Origin: a bacterium
GTDB taxonomy: Bacteria; Chloroflexota; Anaerolineae; Caldilineales; Caldilineaceae
Assembly: GCA_016124945.1 (NCBI GenBank)
Contig: WGMT01000054.1
Coordinates: 1 to 47,963, forward strand
Length of the DNA: 47,963 nt
Direction of reading: 5' to 3'
Shown: one piece after another, positions 30,858-38,344 of the stretch
Position numbering within the stretch: position 1 is the first letter of the stretch
Layout: each line of letters opens with the position of its first letter
Made by a program: the position numbers and the translations under genes
Notes under the pieces: model-generated
Told to the model about the DNA's origin: nothing
Databases searched by the model: none
What the model saw: the letters and a program-made list of their open reading frames with translations, nothing else

Positions 30858-32720
30858 CTACTCCCCAGGTCCCACACCCCCATCCCCCACCACCTCTTCA
30901 AAGGCCGCAATATCCGCCCGGATCACGTCCAGGCTGCTGCGCCAGAAATCGGGCGTCTGGATGTCGATGTTGAAGCGGGCGGCCAATTCTACCGCGGGGA
31001 ACATGCCGGTGCTGGAGAGCAACGCGTCGTAATCGCCGCGGAAGGTGTCGGGATCGTCCTGGTAGCGGGCGTAGAGGCCCAGGGCAAAAAGCAGCCCAAA
31101 CATGTACGGGAAGTTGTAGTAGGAGCGGCTAGTGCTGTAGTAGTGTCCTTTGGCGGCCCACATGAAAGGATGAAGCTGATCAGCGTCGAGACCATCGCCG
31201 TAGGTCTGCAACTGAGCGTCGCGCATGAGATCGCAGAACTCGGCCACCGAAAGCTCACGTGCCTTTCGTTTGGCAAAGACACTTTCCTCAAAGAGAAAAC
31301 GGCTGGTAATGTCCACCACCACCTGGCAAGCGCCCTGAATCGACGCTTCGAGGATCAACAACCGCTCGTCGTCGTTCATCTGTTGCAGCGCAGCGTTCTT
31401 GACGATGGTTTCACAGAAGATACTGGCCGTTTCGGCCAATGTCATGGGCGTGGCTTTTTGTGTCACCGTGCGGGGGGCCAGGTTCAGGTTGTGGTAGGCA
31501 TGGCCCAATTCGTGGGCCAGGGTGCGCACCGCCGAAAAGTCGCTTTTGAAATTGGCCAGGATGCGCGATTCTTCACCGCGCAGACGCATACAGAACGCGC
31601 CGTCGCGCTTGCCAGGACGGGGTTCGGCGTCGATCCAGTTTTCGGTGAAGGCGCGCTCCGCCAGACCGCGCATCTTGTCAGAGTATGCACCGAACTGAGC
31701 CACAATAAACTCCATCCCCTCGCTATAGGCCCAGGCGTGGTTACTCTGGCCGATGGGTGCAAAGATGTCGTACCACGCCAGCTTTTCCAACTTCAACACA
31801 CGCGCCTTGGCCCGCAAGTAGCGTCGAAAATCGGGGAAGGACTCACGCGCCGCCGTCAACATAGCATCCAACGATGCCTGATCGATGTTGTTGTGGAAGA
31901 GCGCCACCGCCAGCGGTGAGGACCAGCCCCGCCGTTGCACCAGTGCGTTGACCTCGCCCTTGATCCCATTTAACGACGCCGCCAACGGCACACTCGCCGC
32001 GTCCCACGCCGCCAACTCGGCTTCGTAGCCTGCCCGCCGCACCGCCCGATCGCGGTGATAGGCCAGGTTACGCGCTGCGCTCATGGGCATTGTCTTTTCG
32101 CCGCCAGGCAGTGAAACTGTTACATCCAATTGCGACGAGAAATTGTTGTAAAGTTTGCTCCAGGCGCTGCCGCCGGTTGGCCCCAATTCGGCCAGCAATT
32201 CTTCTTCGGGCGGCGTCAGCAGATGTTCGGCCTCGATATGAGCTTTGCGCAAGGCGTATTCATGATCCGCCGCCACTGCCGAGCGGGCAACTAAGGTCTC
32301 CACAGGCTGAGAGGAGAGCCAGGCTGTAATGCGTGAGCCCAACTTGCTCAGCCGCACCCCCTGCATCTGGAGTTGGCTCATCTTGGCTTGTGCCAATGTG
32401 TCGCGCGAGTTTGTACTTACAAAGCTCGAAATGTACGCGCCCAACTCGTTCACCTCGTCCATCGTTTGGTCGAGGAGAGCCGTCACCTGCTCAAACTTTG
32501 TCACATCGGTGTCGCTAAGCGCGCTGGGTAGAATCGGCGTAGAGGGACCAATGCCATTTTCATCGAAAAACTGTTGTAAGCTGTCAATCGCGGCCACCGC
32601 ACTGCGGAAACCCTCTTCAAATTCCGGCGAATCCAAACCCGGATAGACGACACTCATATCCCAATGTGGTAGCGTCTCTACCCCAATCGCCTTGGCTGTA
32701 CCCACGTTACTTTGTGTCAT
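30858..32720 (-). CDS. pepF: Oligoendopeptidase F family M3 metallopeptidase
   Basis: 620 residues, full-length M3B peptidase. The zinc motif HELGH is at 403-407 (TLAHELGHAYH), with Glu430 in PMTLAETASIF as the likely third ligand. It cleaves short peptides in the cytosol and so suits degradation of peptides brought in by the ABC importer. AAAGGGG seven bases before the ATG is a good ribosome-binding site. Confidence 0.93.
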   Translation of the reverse strand: MTQSNVGTAKAIGVETLPHWDMSVVYPGLDSPEFEEGFRSAVAAIDSLQQFFDENGIGPSTPILPSALSDTDVTKFEQVTALLDQTMDEVNELGAYISSFVSTNSRDTLAQAKMSQLQMQGVRLSKLGSRITAWLSSQPVETLVARSAVAADHEYALRKAHIEAEHLLTPPEEELLAELGPTGGSAWSKLYNNFSSQLDVTVSLPGGEKTMPMSAARNLAYHRDRAVRRAGYEAELAAWDAASVPLAASLNGIKGEVNALVQRRGWSSPLAVALFHNNIDQASLDAMLTAARESFPDFRRYLRAKARVLKLEKLAWYDIFAPIGQSNHAWAYSEGMEFIVAQFGAYSDKMRGLAERAFTENWIDAEPRPGKRDGAFCMRLRGEESRILANFKSDFSAVRTLAHELGHAYHNLNLAPRTVTQKATPMTLAETASIFCETIVKNAALQQMNDDERLLILEASIQGACQVVVDITSRFLFEESVFAKRKARELSVAEFCDLMRDAQLQTYGDGLDADQLHPFMWAAKGHYYSTSRSYYNFPYMFGLLFALGLYARYQDDPDTFRGDYDALLSSTGMFPAVELAARFNIDIQTPDFWRSSLDVIRADIAAFEEVVGDGGVGPGE

Positions 32721-32768
32721 TCGTTGCCCCTTTGCTGCGGAGAATCGATTTTTGGAGTATACCGCACG

Positions 32769-33851
32769 CTAAGAAGGTGCGCCAACAAATGAGAGCCACC
32801 ATAAAACTTCGTAAGCATCGCCGTTCAATCCAAAAAGTTCAGCAAAGGCCGGCTCCGTCTTAGCGCCGAATGCTTTGCGCCGCCGAATCTCCTGCACCGC
32901 GTCAGCACCCCCGTGCGCCAACAACCGCTCTTCCACCACCAGATGACGGTAGCCATACTGCACCAACACCGGCTGTGGTTGGGCGAAAATCTGCACATCC
33001 ACGCCGGCGCAGGAGAAATCAACAAGCACACTGGGGACGCCGCGAACTTCTTTCTCTTTTAGGAAAAATTTGGGCATCGCCGCGTAGAGGACGCGAACCT
33101 TCTGGGCAAAGTCGGCGAGGTTGGGGGCAAAACAAGCGACATCGAGATCGCTGCGCACCGTCTCGATCCCCAGGGGGATGGTGCCGATCAAGGTCGGTGT
33201 AAAGTCGGCCAGATTTTCCAGCAACGTCGACGTCTCCAGCGCGTGGACGGCGGCGCGCCCGCGTTCGCTGTTCACGTCCACCAGCGCCTGCACACGCTGC
33301 CAGCGGACAGCCTCACCCGGCGGCACCACGAAGGGATCGTTCTCTTCGCCGCGGTAAACCCAGGCACTGCCCGCGACGCTTTCGCCGCGCAAGCAGGCCA
33401 GTATCGGCTCGCGCATAGAGCGGTAAGGCAGCGCCATCAACTGCGCCACGGCCGCGTCGAGCGCAAAGAAAGCCGCCTCGTGTACCAGCCCATCTGGATC
33501 AGCGAAAGTAAACTCGCCTGTCCACGCCTCAATTTCGTAGATCAGCGCCGTGGTCCGCACGGTTGGGCTGTGCTCCACCCAGGCCACATAAGCCAACGGG
33601 CCGACCGTCTGCACGATCAGCCCGCATTCTTCCTTCACCTCACGCGCCAAGGCAATTTCAAGTGATTCATTCGCCTCTACCACACCGCCGGGGATCGCCC
33701 AATACGGCGCGACGTCGTTGCGTCCTTGCTGGCGGATCAGCAGGATCTCGTCCTCGCGCCGGATTAGCGCAGCCACCACAAATGTATGGCGAATTCCCGA
33801 ACCTGCCACCTGCAAAGCTGCAACTTGCCCTGCCCCTTTTGCCTTTTGCAC
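32769..33851 (-). CDS. NUDIX hydrolase fused to a DUF4269 domain
   Basis: 360 residues as drawn. Residues about 22-150 are a NUDIX domain with a perfect box, Gly56-x5-Glu62-x7-Arg70-Glu71-V-x-Glu74-Glu75-x-Gly77. Residues about 185-355 match my recollection of DUF4269, a nucleotidyltransferase-like domain (LIGTIPLGIETVRSDLDVAC). The fusion suggests coupled handling of a nucleotide and its hydrolysis; the substrate is unknown. The first 20 residues are encoded by a run of 7-mers (33801-33870). The true start may therefore be a GTG or ATT nearer GIRHTFVVAALI; no ribosome-binding site settles it. Confidence 0.8.
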   Translation of the reverse strand: MQKAKGAGQVAALQVAGSGIRHTFVVAALIRREDEILLIRQQGRNDVAPYWAIPGGVVEANESLEIALAREVKEECGLIVQTVGPLAYVAWVEHSPTVRTTALIYEIEAWTGEFTFADPDGLVHEAAFFALDAAVAQLMALPYRSMREPILACLRGESVAGSAWVYRGEENDPFVVPPGEAVRWQRVQALVDVNSERGRAAVHALETSTLLENLADFTPTLIGTIPLGIETVRSDLDVACFAPNLADFAQKVRVLYAAMPKFFLKEKEVRGVPSVLVDFSCAGVDVQIFAQPQPVLVQYGYRHLVVEERLLAHGGADAVQEIRRRKAFGAKTEPAFAELFGLNGDAYEVLWWLSFVGAPS

Positions 33852-33870
33852 TTTGCCTTTTGCCTTTTGC
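33801..33870. repeat. Ten-unit heptad run covering the NUDIX gene start
   Basis: The run divides into 7-mers ACCTGCC, ACCTGCA, AAGCTGC, AACTTGC, CCTGCCC, CTTTTGC, CTTTTGC, ACTTTGC, CTTTTGC, CTTTTGC. It fills the gap between the SGNH and NUDIX genes and reaches into the latter's first codons. Confidence 0.8.
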
Positions 33871-33875
33871 CTTCT

Positions 33876-34502
33876 CTAGCTCAAAATCGCCTTCACGGCC
33901 GCCGCCACCGCTTCGCCCAACTTGCGGTGTTCCTCGGCCTCGAAGTGGATGCCGTCGAGTTCGCTAGAGACGATCAAGTCCCCGGCGTTGAGGAAGGCGC
34001 AGCCCTTTTCGTGTGCAATCTGTTCGTAATATTGGCCGAAAAGCTTCGATTTGGCTTCGGCGTCGGCGAACATTTCGGCAAAGCCGCTCAATTTTGTCAC
34101 CGGCGGCGGTGCAATCAAGAGCACCTGCGGCGGCGCACCTTTGATGCCACAGTCGCTCTTCTTTACGATGTCCACCAGTACGCCGGCCCCACGCGCAATG
34201 TCTGAGGCAGGGACGGAGAAACGCATTTTGAGATCGTTGGTACCCAGCATAATCACCACCAGATCGAGCGGCTTGTGTGAAGCCAGGCAGGGCGGCAGGT
34301 AGACGCTGCCGTTCTTGTGCCCCTCAATGGGATCGTCCCACACAGTGGTGCGCCCGCCCAGCCCCTCGGGGATGACGAGATAGTCTTCGCCCAGCCGCCG
34401 TTGCAGCACCGTCGCCCAGCGCTGCTCGTAGGGGAAACGTCCTCTGCCCGAAGGATCGGATCCCCAGGTGTTCGAATCTCCGTAACACAGAATTGTTTTC
34501 AT
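33876..34502 (-). CDS. SGNH/GDSL hydrolase (arylesterase-like)
   Basis: 208 residues. Block I GDSN with nucleophile Ser10, glycine of block II (GLGGRTT, about 47-53), block III GTND (Asn89) and block V DGIH (Asp183, His186) are all present. It is a complete ester hydrolase of the arylesterase/acyl-CoA thioesterase I type, here without signal peptide. Start ATG 34502 gives MKTILCYGDS; upstream codons lie in repeat sequence. The physiological ester is unknown. Confidence 0.88.
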   Translation of the reverse strand: MKTILCYGDSNTWGSDPSGRGRFPYEQRWATVLQRRLGEDYLVIPEGLGGRTTVWDDPIEGHKNGSVYLPPCLASHKPLDLVVIMLGTNDLKMRFSVPASDIARGAGVLVDIVKKSDCGIKGAPPQVLLIAPPPVTKLSGFAEMFADAEAKSKLFGQYYEQIAHEKGCAFLNAGDLIVSSELDGIHFEAEEHRKLGEAVAAAVKAILS

Positions 34503-34779
34503 AGACACCGTCGTTTTTGAGTGAGGAGATGGGTACCGCAAATGTACAAAAGACGCAGAGAAGAGAGAAGAAGAGGGACACAGATTTAACAGATTTACAC
34601 GGATTTCAGAAGATTTATATCTGTGTAAATCGGTGCAATCTGTGTTCAGTCTTCAGCATCCTGAGTTTCCTGCAATCCGTGTCCTCTGCTTTGCATCCTT
34701 TACACCTTTGCGGTAAATCTTCTTTGGTAAGTCTGTCATTTTTCACTTCGATTGTACAAAACCGAGAGGTAGAGACCAA
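34503..34779. repeat. Dispersed repeat mosaic between SGNH gene and the unknown gene
   Basis: No gene is evident. Blocks such as ACACAGATTTAACAG, TTTACACGGATTTC and TCTGTGTAAATC form a loose palindrome near 34577-34645. CACCTTTGCGGTAA (34703-34716) and GCTTTGCATCC nearby recur in reverse at 2800-2825. AATCCGTGTC at 34674-34683 recurs near 4053 and 4098. I recognise the style from many environmental bacterial genomes; the function is unknown. Confidence 0.6.
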
Positions 34780-35577
34780 ATGGGTACAATTTCAACCGAA
34801 ACCGAAGTTGCAACCGACGCCTACGCCGCTGCGCTAGAGTATCACAAGCGTCGCTGTGTCACCGACGCCGGCCGCGCCTACAAGGACGCGCTCACCCAAT
34901 CGCCGCCCCGCACGCCCACCGAAGACGAGATCGAACTGATCCTACGCCATACGCCGCGTGTCTTCACCACGCCCAGCGAGCCGCTGCCGCTCAAAGACTT
35001 TGCCGCCATCCTCCACCCACAACTGCCATTGATCGGCTATCACTTCTTCTGGGAAGACGACATCGACTTTCCCCTCGACCGCGATCCCTGCGATCACGAG
35101 GTGATCTGGGTGCAGTTGGACGAAAACCGCAACGATGTCGTCAACGTCTACACCTACTACCACAGCCATGTCCTCTCGTTCCCCGCCGCCGCGGAAGACG
35201 CACGCCGCCACGGCGGACGTCCACGCATTGAGGTGCAATGGGGCAAACATGGTTCCATGCCGCTGGGCTGGCAAGAGATCGGCGATGGCGCGGTGCTGGC
35301 CGATATGCAGCGCACCTACAAACGCTTGCACACCGCAGGCGCCCGCGACGCCGGTCATCCCCTGGCGCGCAATTGGCCCACCCACTTCACCGGCTCGTGG
35401 GAAGAGTTCGTCGACTTCTCACACGAAGTCGATCCCCGCGATTGGCTGCGCGCCAACCAGATGATCCTGGTGGGCGAACTGGCCAACGCCGTCATCTTCT
35501 GGTACTTCTTGCGCTACAATTTCTGCCCCAAGTACAGTTGGCCGGATTTGGAACGTCCTGGTGGGTGGGTGTGGTGA
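34780..35577 (+). CDS. Unrecognised soluble protein
   Basis: 265 residues, no family recognised. It has no signal peptide or membrane segment. Notable stretches are GYHFFWEDDIDFPLDRDPCD (about 85-104), DHEVIWVQLDEN, YTYYHSHVLSFP with HxH, and RIEVQWGKHGSMPLGW. The pattern of an acidic WEDD cluster, CDHE and YHSH recalls calcium- or metal-dependent beta-sandwich proteins of the Vps62/NPP1 type, but the match is too loose to claim. Codon use is like its neighbours. No ribosome-binding site stands out. Confidence 0.65.
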   Translation: MGTISTETEVATDAYAAALEYHKRRCVTDAGRAYKDALTQSPPRTPTEDEIELILRHTPRVFTTPSEPLPLKDFAAILHPQLPLIGYHFFWEDDIDFPLDRDPCDHEVIWVQLDENRNDVVNVYTYYHSHVLSFPAAAEDARRHGGRPRIEVQWGKHGSMPLGWQEIGDGAVLADMQRTYKRLHTAGARDAGHPLARNWPTHFTGSWEEFVDFSHEVDPRDWLRANQMILVGELANAVIFWYFLRYNFCPKYSWPDLERPGGWVW

Positions 35578-35580
35578 GGA

Positions 35581-35755
35581 TAGCAGGGAGCAGGTAGCAG
35601 ATAGCAGGTAGCAGTTAGCAGTTAGCAGTTAGATGTCGCCTATCAGCACATTTTAGTAAAAAATCGACGTTCTAGCTCTGGAAAATGCTCGAAAAACGAA
35701 ACGAGATGCTGATGTACGACTGCTAACTGCTACCTGCTACCTGCTATCTGCTAAC
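35581..35755. repeat. TAGCAGN heptad palindrome between the unknown gene and GT2
   Basis: Left arm: seven 7-mers (TAGCAGG, GAGCAGG, TAGCAGA, TAGCAGG and three TAGCAGT; 35581-35629). Right arm: five complementary units (TGCTAAC, TGCTACC, TGCTACC, TGCTATC, TGCTAAC; 35721-35755). The arms thus differ by two whole units. The loop of about 90 bases contains a smaller inverted repeat (ATCAGCA near 35641 and TGCTGAT near 35707). The right arm encodes the last residues and stop codon of the GT2 gene. Confidence 0.8.
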
Positions 35756-36480
35756 TCCCAATACGGCACAAATCCGTAATACCACGCCAACAGCAGCGCC
35801 AGGCGTAGACCGGGCCAGCCGTCGCGCCAGCCGCCCAGGGAGAGGAGACGGCGGCGGAATTCGCGCAGCGGTTGGAGGACAAAGTTGTGTGGGCGTGGAC
35901 GGATGCCGCGCCCGGCCAGGATTTTTGCTTCGTAGCGGGCGTAGCGGCGCTGTTTGGCGTGAAATTGTGTCCACGAGGCGTAGTTGTAGTGGATCAGCGG
36001 TGCTTGCAAGTAACCGGCATCGCCTTCCAATTCTACGATTTCGTGGACCTCGCGGGTAAGGTCATAGCGGGCGTGGCTGCGGCGGAGCAGACGCAGTTGG
36101 TAATCAGGGCTGAAGCCGCCATGACGGATTTCGTTGCCCACAATGAAGTTGCGGCGGGGGATCCAGAAGCCGGCGAATTGGGGATTGTGAATTGCGGATT
36201 GAACTTCGGCGGCGAGTTCGGGTGTGGCGCGTTCGTCGGCGTCGATGAAGAGGATCCACTCGGCGTTGATCGAGTCGAGCACCGCCTGCCGCTGCCGGGC
36301 ATAATCATCAAAAGGACGTTCCACCACCAGCGCACCCGCCGCCCGCGCCCGATCCTGCGTGCCGTCATTGCTGCCCGAATCCCAGACCACGACAGCATCG
36401 GTCCACGCGCGGAGGCTGGCAACGCAGTCGCCCACATGATGCGCTTCATTTTTGGTAAGAATAACGGCAACAAAAAACAT
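35737..36480 (-). CDS. Family 2 glycosyltransferase
   Basis: 247 residues of a GT-A fold transferase related to LPS/exopolysaccharide and WaaE-like enzymes. VILTKNEAHHVGDC begins the nucleotide site; DSGSNDGT (34-41) and the metal-binding DADE (80-83) follow, and QLRLLRR near 128 is conserved. Residues 93-101 (VQSAIHNPQ) are encoded by four heptads. The last residues LADSR and the stop codon are encoded by the TAGCAGN repeat, so the native C-terminus has been replaced or extended by repeat sequence. Likely acts on envelope polysaccharide. Confidence 0.88.
   Translation of the reverse strand: MFFVAVILTKNEAHHVGDCVASLRAWTDAVVVWDSGSNDGTQDRARAAGALVVERPFDDYARQRQAVLDSINAEWILFIDADERATPELAAEVQSAIHNPQFAGFWIPRRNFIVGNEIRHGGFSPDYQLRLLRRSHARYDLTREVHEIVELEGDAGYLQAPLIHYNYASWTQFHAKQRRYARYEAKILAGRGIRPRPHNFVLQPLREFRRRLLSLGGWRDGWPGLRLALLLAWYYGFVPYWELADSR
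36177..36204. repeat. ATTGGGG/ATTGTGA/ATTGCGG/ATTGAAC heptads inside GT2
   Basis: Four contiguous 7-mers within the coding frame give VQSAIHNPQ between DADERATPELAAE and FAGFWIPRR. That is a loop position between two conserved blocks. Confidence 0.7.
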
Positions 36481-36486
36481 AGAATT

Positions 36487-36628
36487 TTCGATTTGCGATT
36501 GACGATTATCGGGGTAAGGATGTGAGTCGTTTTCCGGGAAGGTGCCTTGTCAAGTAAGGGCTTCCAGAAACTCGCTCAGATTGTCTGTACGACAATCGTA
36601 AATCGCAAATCGTCAATCGTCAATCATC
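36487..36628. repeat. AATCGTC-type heptad palindrome between GT2 and EamA genes
   Basis: Left arm: TTCGATT, TGCGATT, GACGATT (36487-36507). Right arm: AATCGTA, AATCGCA, AATCGTC, AATCGTC, AATCATC (36594-36628). The last unit contains the EamA stop codon. The loop holds ATTGTC-TGTAC-GACAAT (36580-36596) and no gene. Confidence 0.78.
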
Positions 36629-37592
36629 CGCGGATCCAGGCGCGCCAGCGTGGACGATGCTGTGCCAGGTTGATCCGCTTGATCGCCAGGAGCGCGCTAA
36701 AGAGGATCAACCCGCCGCCGAGCCAGGTGGTGAGCGAGAGGCGTTCGTGCAAGAAGAGGATCGACCAGATCACGGCCAACAGGATTTCGACGGGGTTCAA
36801 CATCGACATCTGCCCACTGCCGATGTACGAGACGGCAGTGTACATGGCCCAGCGCGCCAGGAAGGTGCTGAGCACGCCCAACACCACAATCGCCGCCCAG
36901 CTACCGGCGCTAATCGGCGTCCACGGCAAGCCTTGCAGCGACCAGCCGACGGCGACGGTGATCAACATGCCCAGGTTGGTAAAGAAGGTGATGGAGCGAG
37001 CATCGGTGTCTTTAAGATACCACTGCACCACCACCAATTGCGACGAAAACATAGAGACGGCCAGCAGCGCCATGCCCACACCCAACAGATCGACGTTGCC
37101 GCCAGGACCAATCAGTAGGTAGACGCCAAGCAGCGCCAGCACCACACGCACAACATGGCGGCGGGTAAGCTTTTCGCCGCGCATGGCCAGCATCGAAAGC
37201 ACCAGGATCGGGCTGATCGAAATCAACATCACCGTGATCGACGCATCCAACCGGGTCAGCGCCCAAAAGTAGAGGATCATGCCCAGGCCGTTGAGCAGCC
37301 CGGTGGAAACGGAAATCGCTATATCCCGAAATCGAGGACGTAGCATCGACGGCGACGTCACCTGGAGCGTGCCCCAGTGCAGCGACGTGGCAATGATCAT
37401 GCGCACGGCGATTACGCCAACCGGTGCTGCGCCTTCGAGGATCAGTCCTCGGGCGATGGGTGTGGCAAGGCTGAAGCAGAAAATTGCCGAAATCGCCAAC
37501 ACCCAGCCAAAGGTCATTGGTGACATCTTAAGCCCAAATGGCACAACATTGGGCGACGAAGGGATGGCGGCTACGACGGGCGGATTTTTCAT
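36624..37592 (-). CDS. EamA/DMT-superfamily transporter
   Basis: 322 residues with about ten hydrophobic segments arranged as two EamA halves (roughly 28-165 and 175-305). LTRLDASITVMLISISPILV ends the first half and AMYTAVSYIGSGQMSMLNPV the second, both typical EamA junctions before a final helix pair. Family members export amino acids, nucleosides or other metabolites. Substrate unknown. Confidence 0.88.
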   Translation of the reverse strand: MKNPPVVAAIPSSPNVVPFGLKMSPMTFGWVLAISAIFCFSLATPIARGLILEGAAPVGVIAVRMIIATSLHWGTLQVTSPSMLRPRFRDIAISVSTGLLNGLGMILYFWALTRLDASITVMLISISPILVLSMLAMRGEKLTRRHVVRVVLALLGVYLLIGPGGNVDLLGVGMALLAVSMFSSQLVVVQWYLKDTDARSITFFTNLGMLITVAVGWSLQGLPWTPISAGSWAAIVVLGVLSTFLARWAMYTAVSYIGSGQMSMLNPVEILLAVIWSILFLHERLSLTTWLGGGLILFSALLAIKRINLAQHRPRWRAWIRG

Positions 37593-37621
37593 AACCTCAA
37601 TGTCCTTAGCACAACGAAAGA

Positions 37622-37639
37622 CTGCTCATCGATGAGCAG
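37622..37639. repeat. 18-bp perfect palindrome
   Basis: CTGCTCATCGATGAGCAG is its own reverse complement. It lies about 30 bases upstream of the EamA start and may be an operator or the end of the upstream transcript. Confidence 0.55.
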
Positions 37640-37838
37640 CCTTTACAAAACGCGTTCCCGAATGAGATGAAAAACGTAATCCAAAACCGGTACAGTATTT
37701 GATTTGCAAGCGAAAGCGATTGCGGGGTGAACTGTCTACAAGATCGTAGCGCAACTTAGGCCAATCAGGCAACTGCGCGAATCGCTGGTTTATTTCCGCC
37801 TTTGTGGGAACAGTGCCACAAACTTGAATTACACCCAA
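37626..37838 (-). pseudogene. Short open frame, possibly a gene remnant
   Basis: About 70 codons from a TTG, starting GVIQVCGTVPTKAEINQRFA and ending KAAHR in the palindrome. It reads like protein (a plausible amphipathic run AQLPDWPKLRYDLVD) but lacks a ribosome-binding site and a recognisable domain. It lies eight bases after the NUDIX stop codon. Either a small unknown gene or a decayed one; otherwise the 250-bp spacer holds nothing. Confidence 0.3.
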
Positions 37839-37846
37839 TCGCTGAA

Positions 37847-38344
37847 CTAGATCGTTTCCTCGTTTTCAAGGTAGAAGGTCTCATGGCTCTCTATCGCCAG
37901 CAGACACGGCACCAGACGACGCCCCGCGCGGCGACCTAACTGTGTGCGTGCGTCGTCGGTGGAAAAGAAGCGGAATTCGCTCAACTCGGCCGGCGGCAGG
38001 TGGATCTGCCCGATCTCTTCTGCGCTTAACGCACCGCCCAAAAAGACGAAATGCAGCGCTTCGGTGTGATCTTTGCCTTCGGCGGTGTAGCTGACGCAGA
38101 GCAGCCGTTCGGGCGCGCGGTCAAGCCCGAGTTCTTCTTTTACCTCGCGGATGCAGCCATGTCGCGGCGATTCACTTTCTTCAATCACGCCGCCGGGGAT
38201 CTGCCAATGCGATTTGTACGTCGGCTTCACCAGCAGCAAGTCGCCCGCTTCGTTGAAAAAGAGCGCCCCGGCGGACATACGTTTGCGCGGCAATGTCTTT
38301 TGCCAGTTTTTCTCTGAACTGGCCGTTTTGCTCTTGCCCATCAT
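37847..38344 (-). CDS. NUDIX hydrolase
   Basis: 165 residues with a perfect NUDIX box: Gly52-x5-Glu58-x7-Arg66-Glu67-V-x-Glu70-Glu71-x-Gly73. It hydrolyses a nucleoside diphosphate derivative. WQIPGGVIEE just before the box is typical of MutT/ADP-ribose types; substrate unclear. Start ATG 38344 overlaps the stop of the upstream glycosyltransferase (TGATG), so translation is coupled. Confidence 0.88.
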   Translation of the reverse strand: MMGKSKTASSEKNWQKTLPRKRMSAGALFFNEAGDLLLVKPTYKSHWQIPGGVIEESESPRHGCIREVKEELGLDRAPERLLCVSYTAEGKDHTEALHFVFLGGALSAEEIGQIHLPPAELSEFRFFSTDDARTQLGRRAGRRLVPCLLAIESHETFYLENEETI

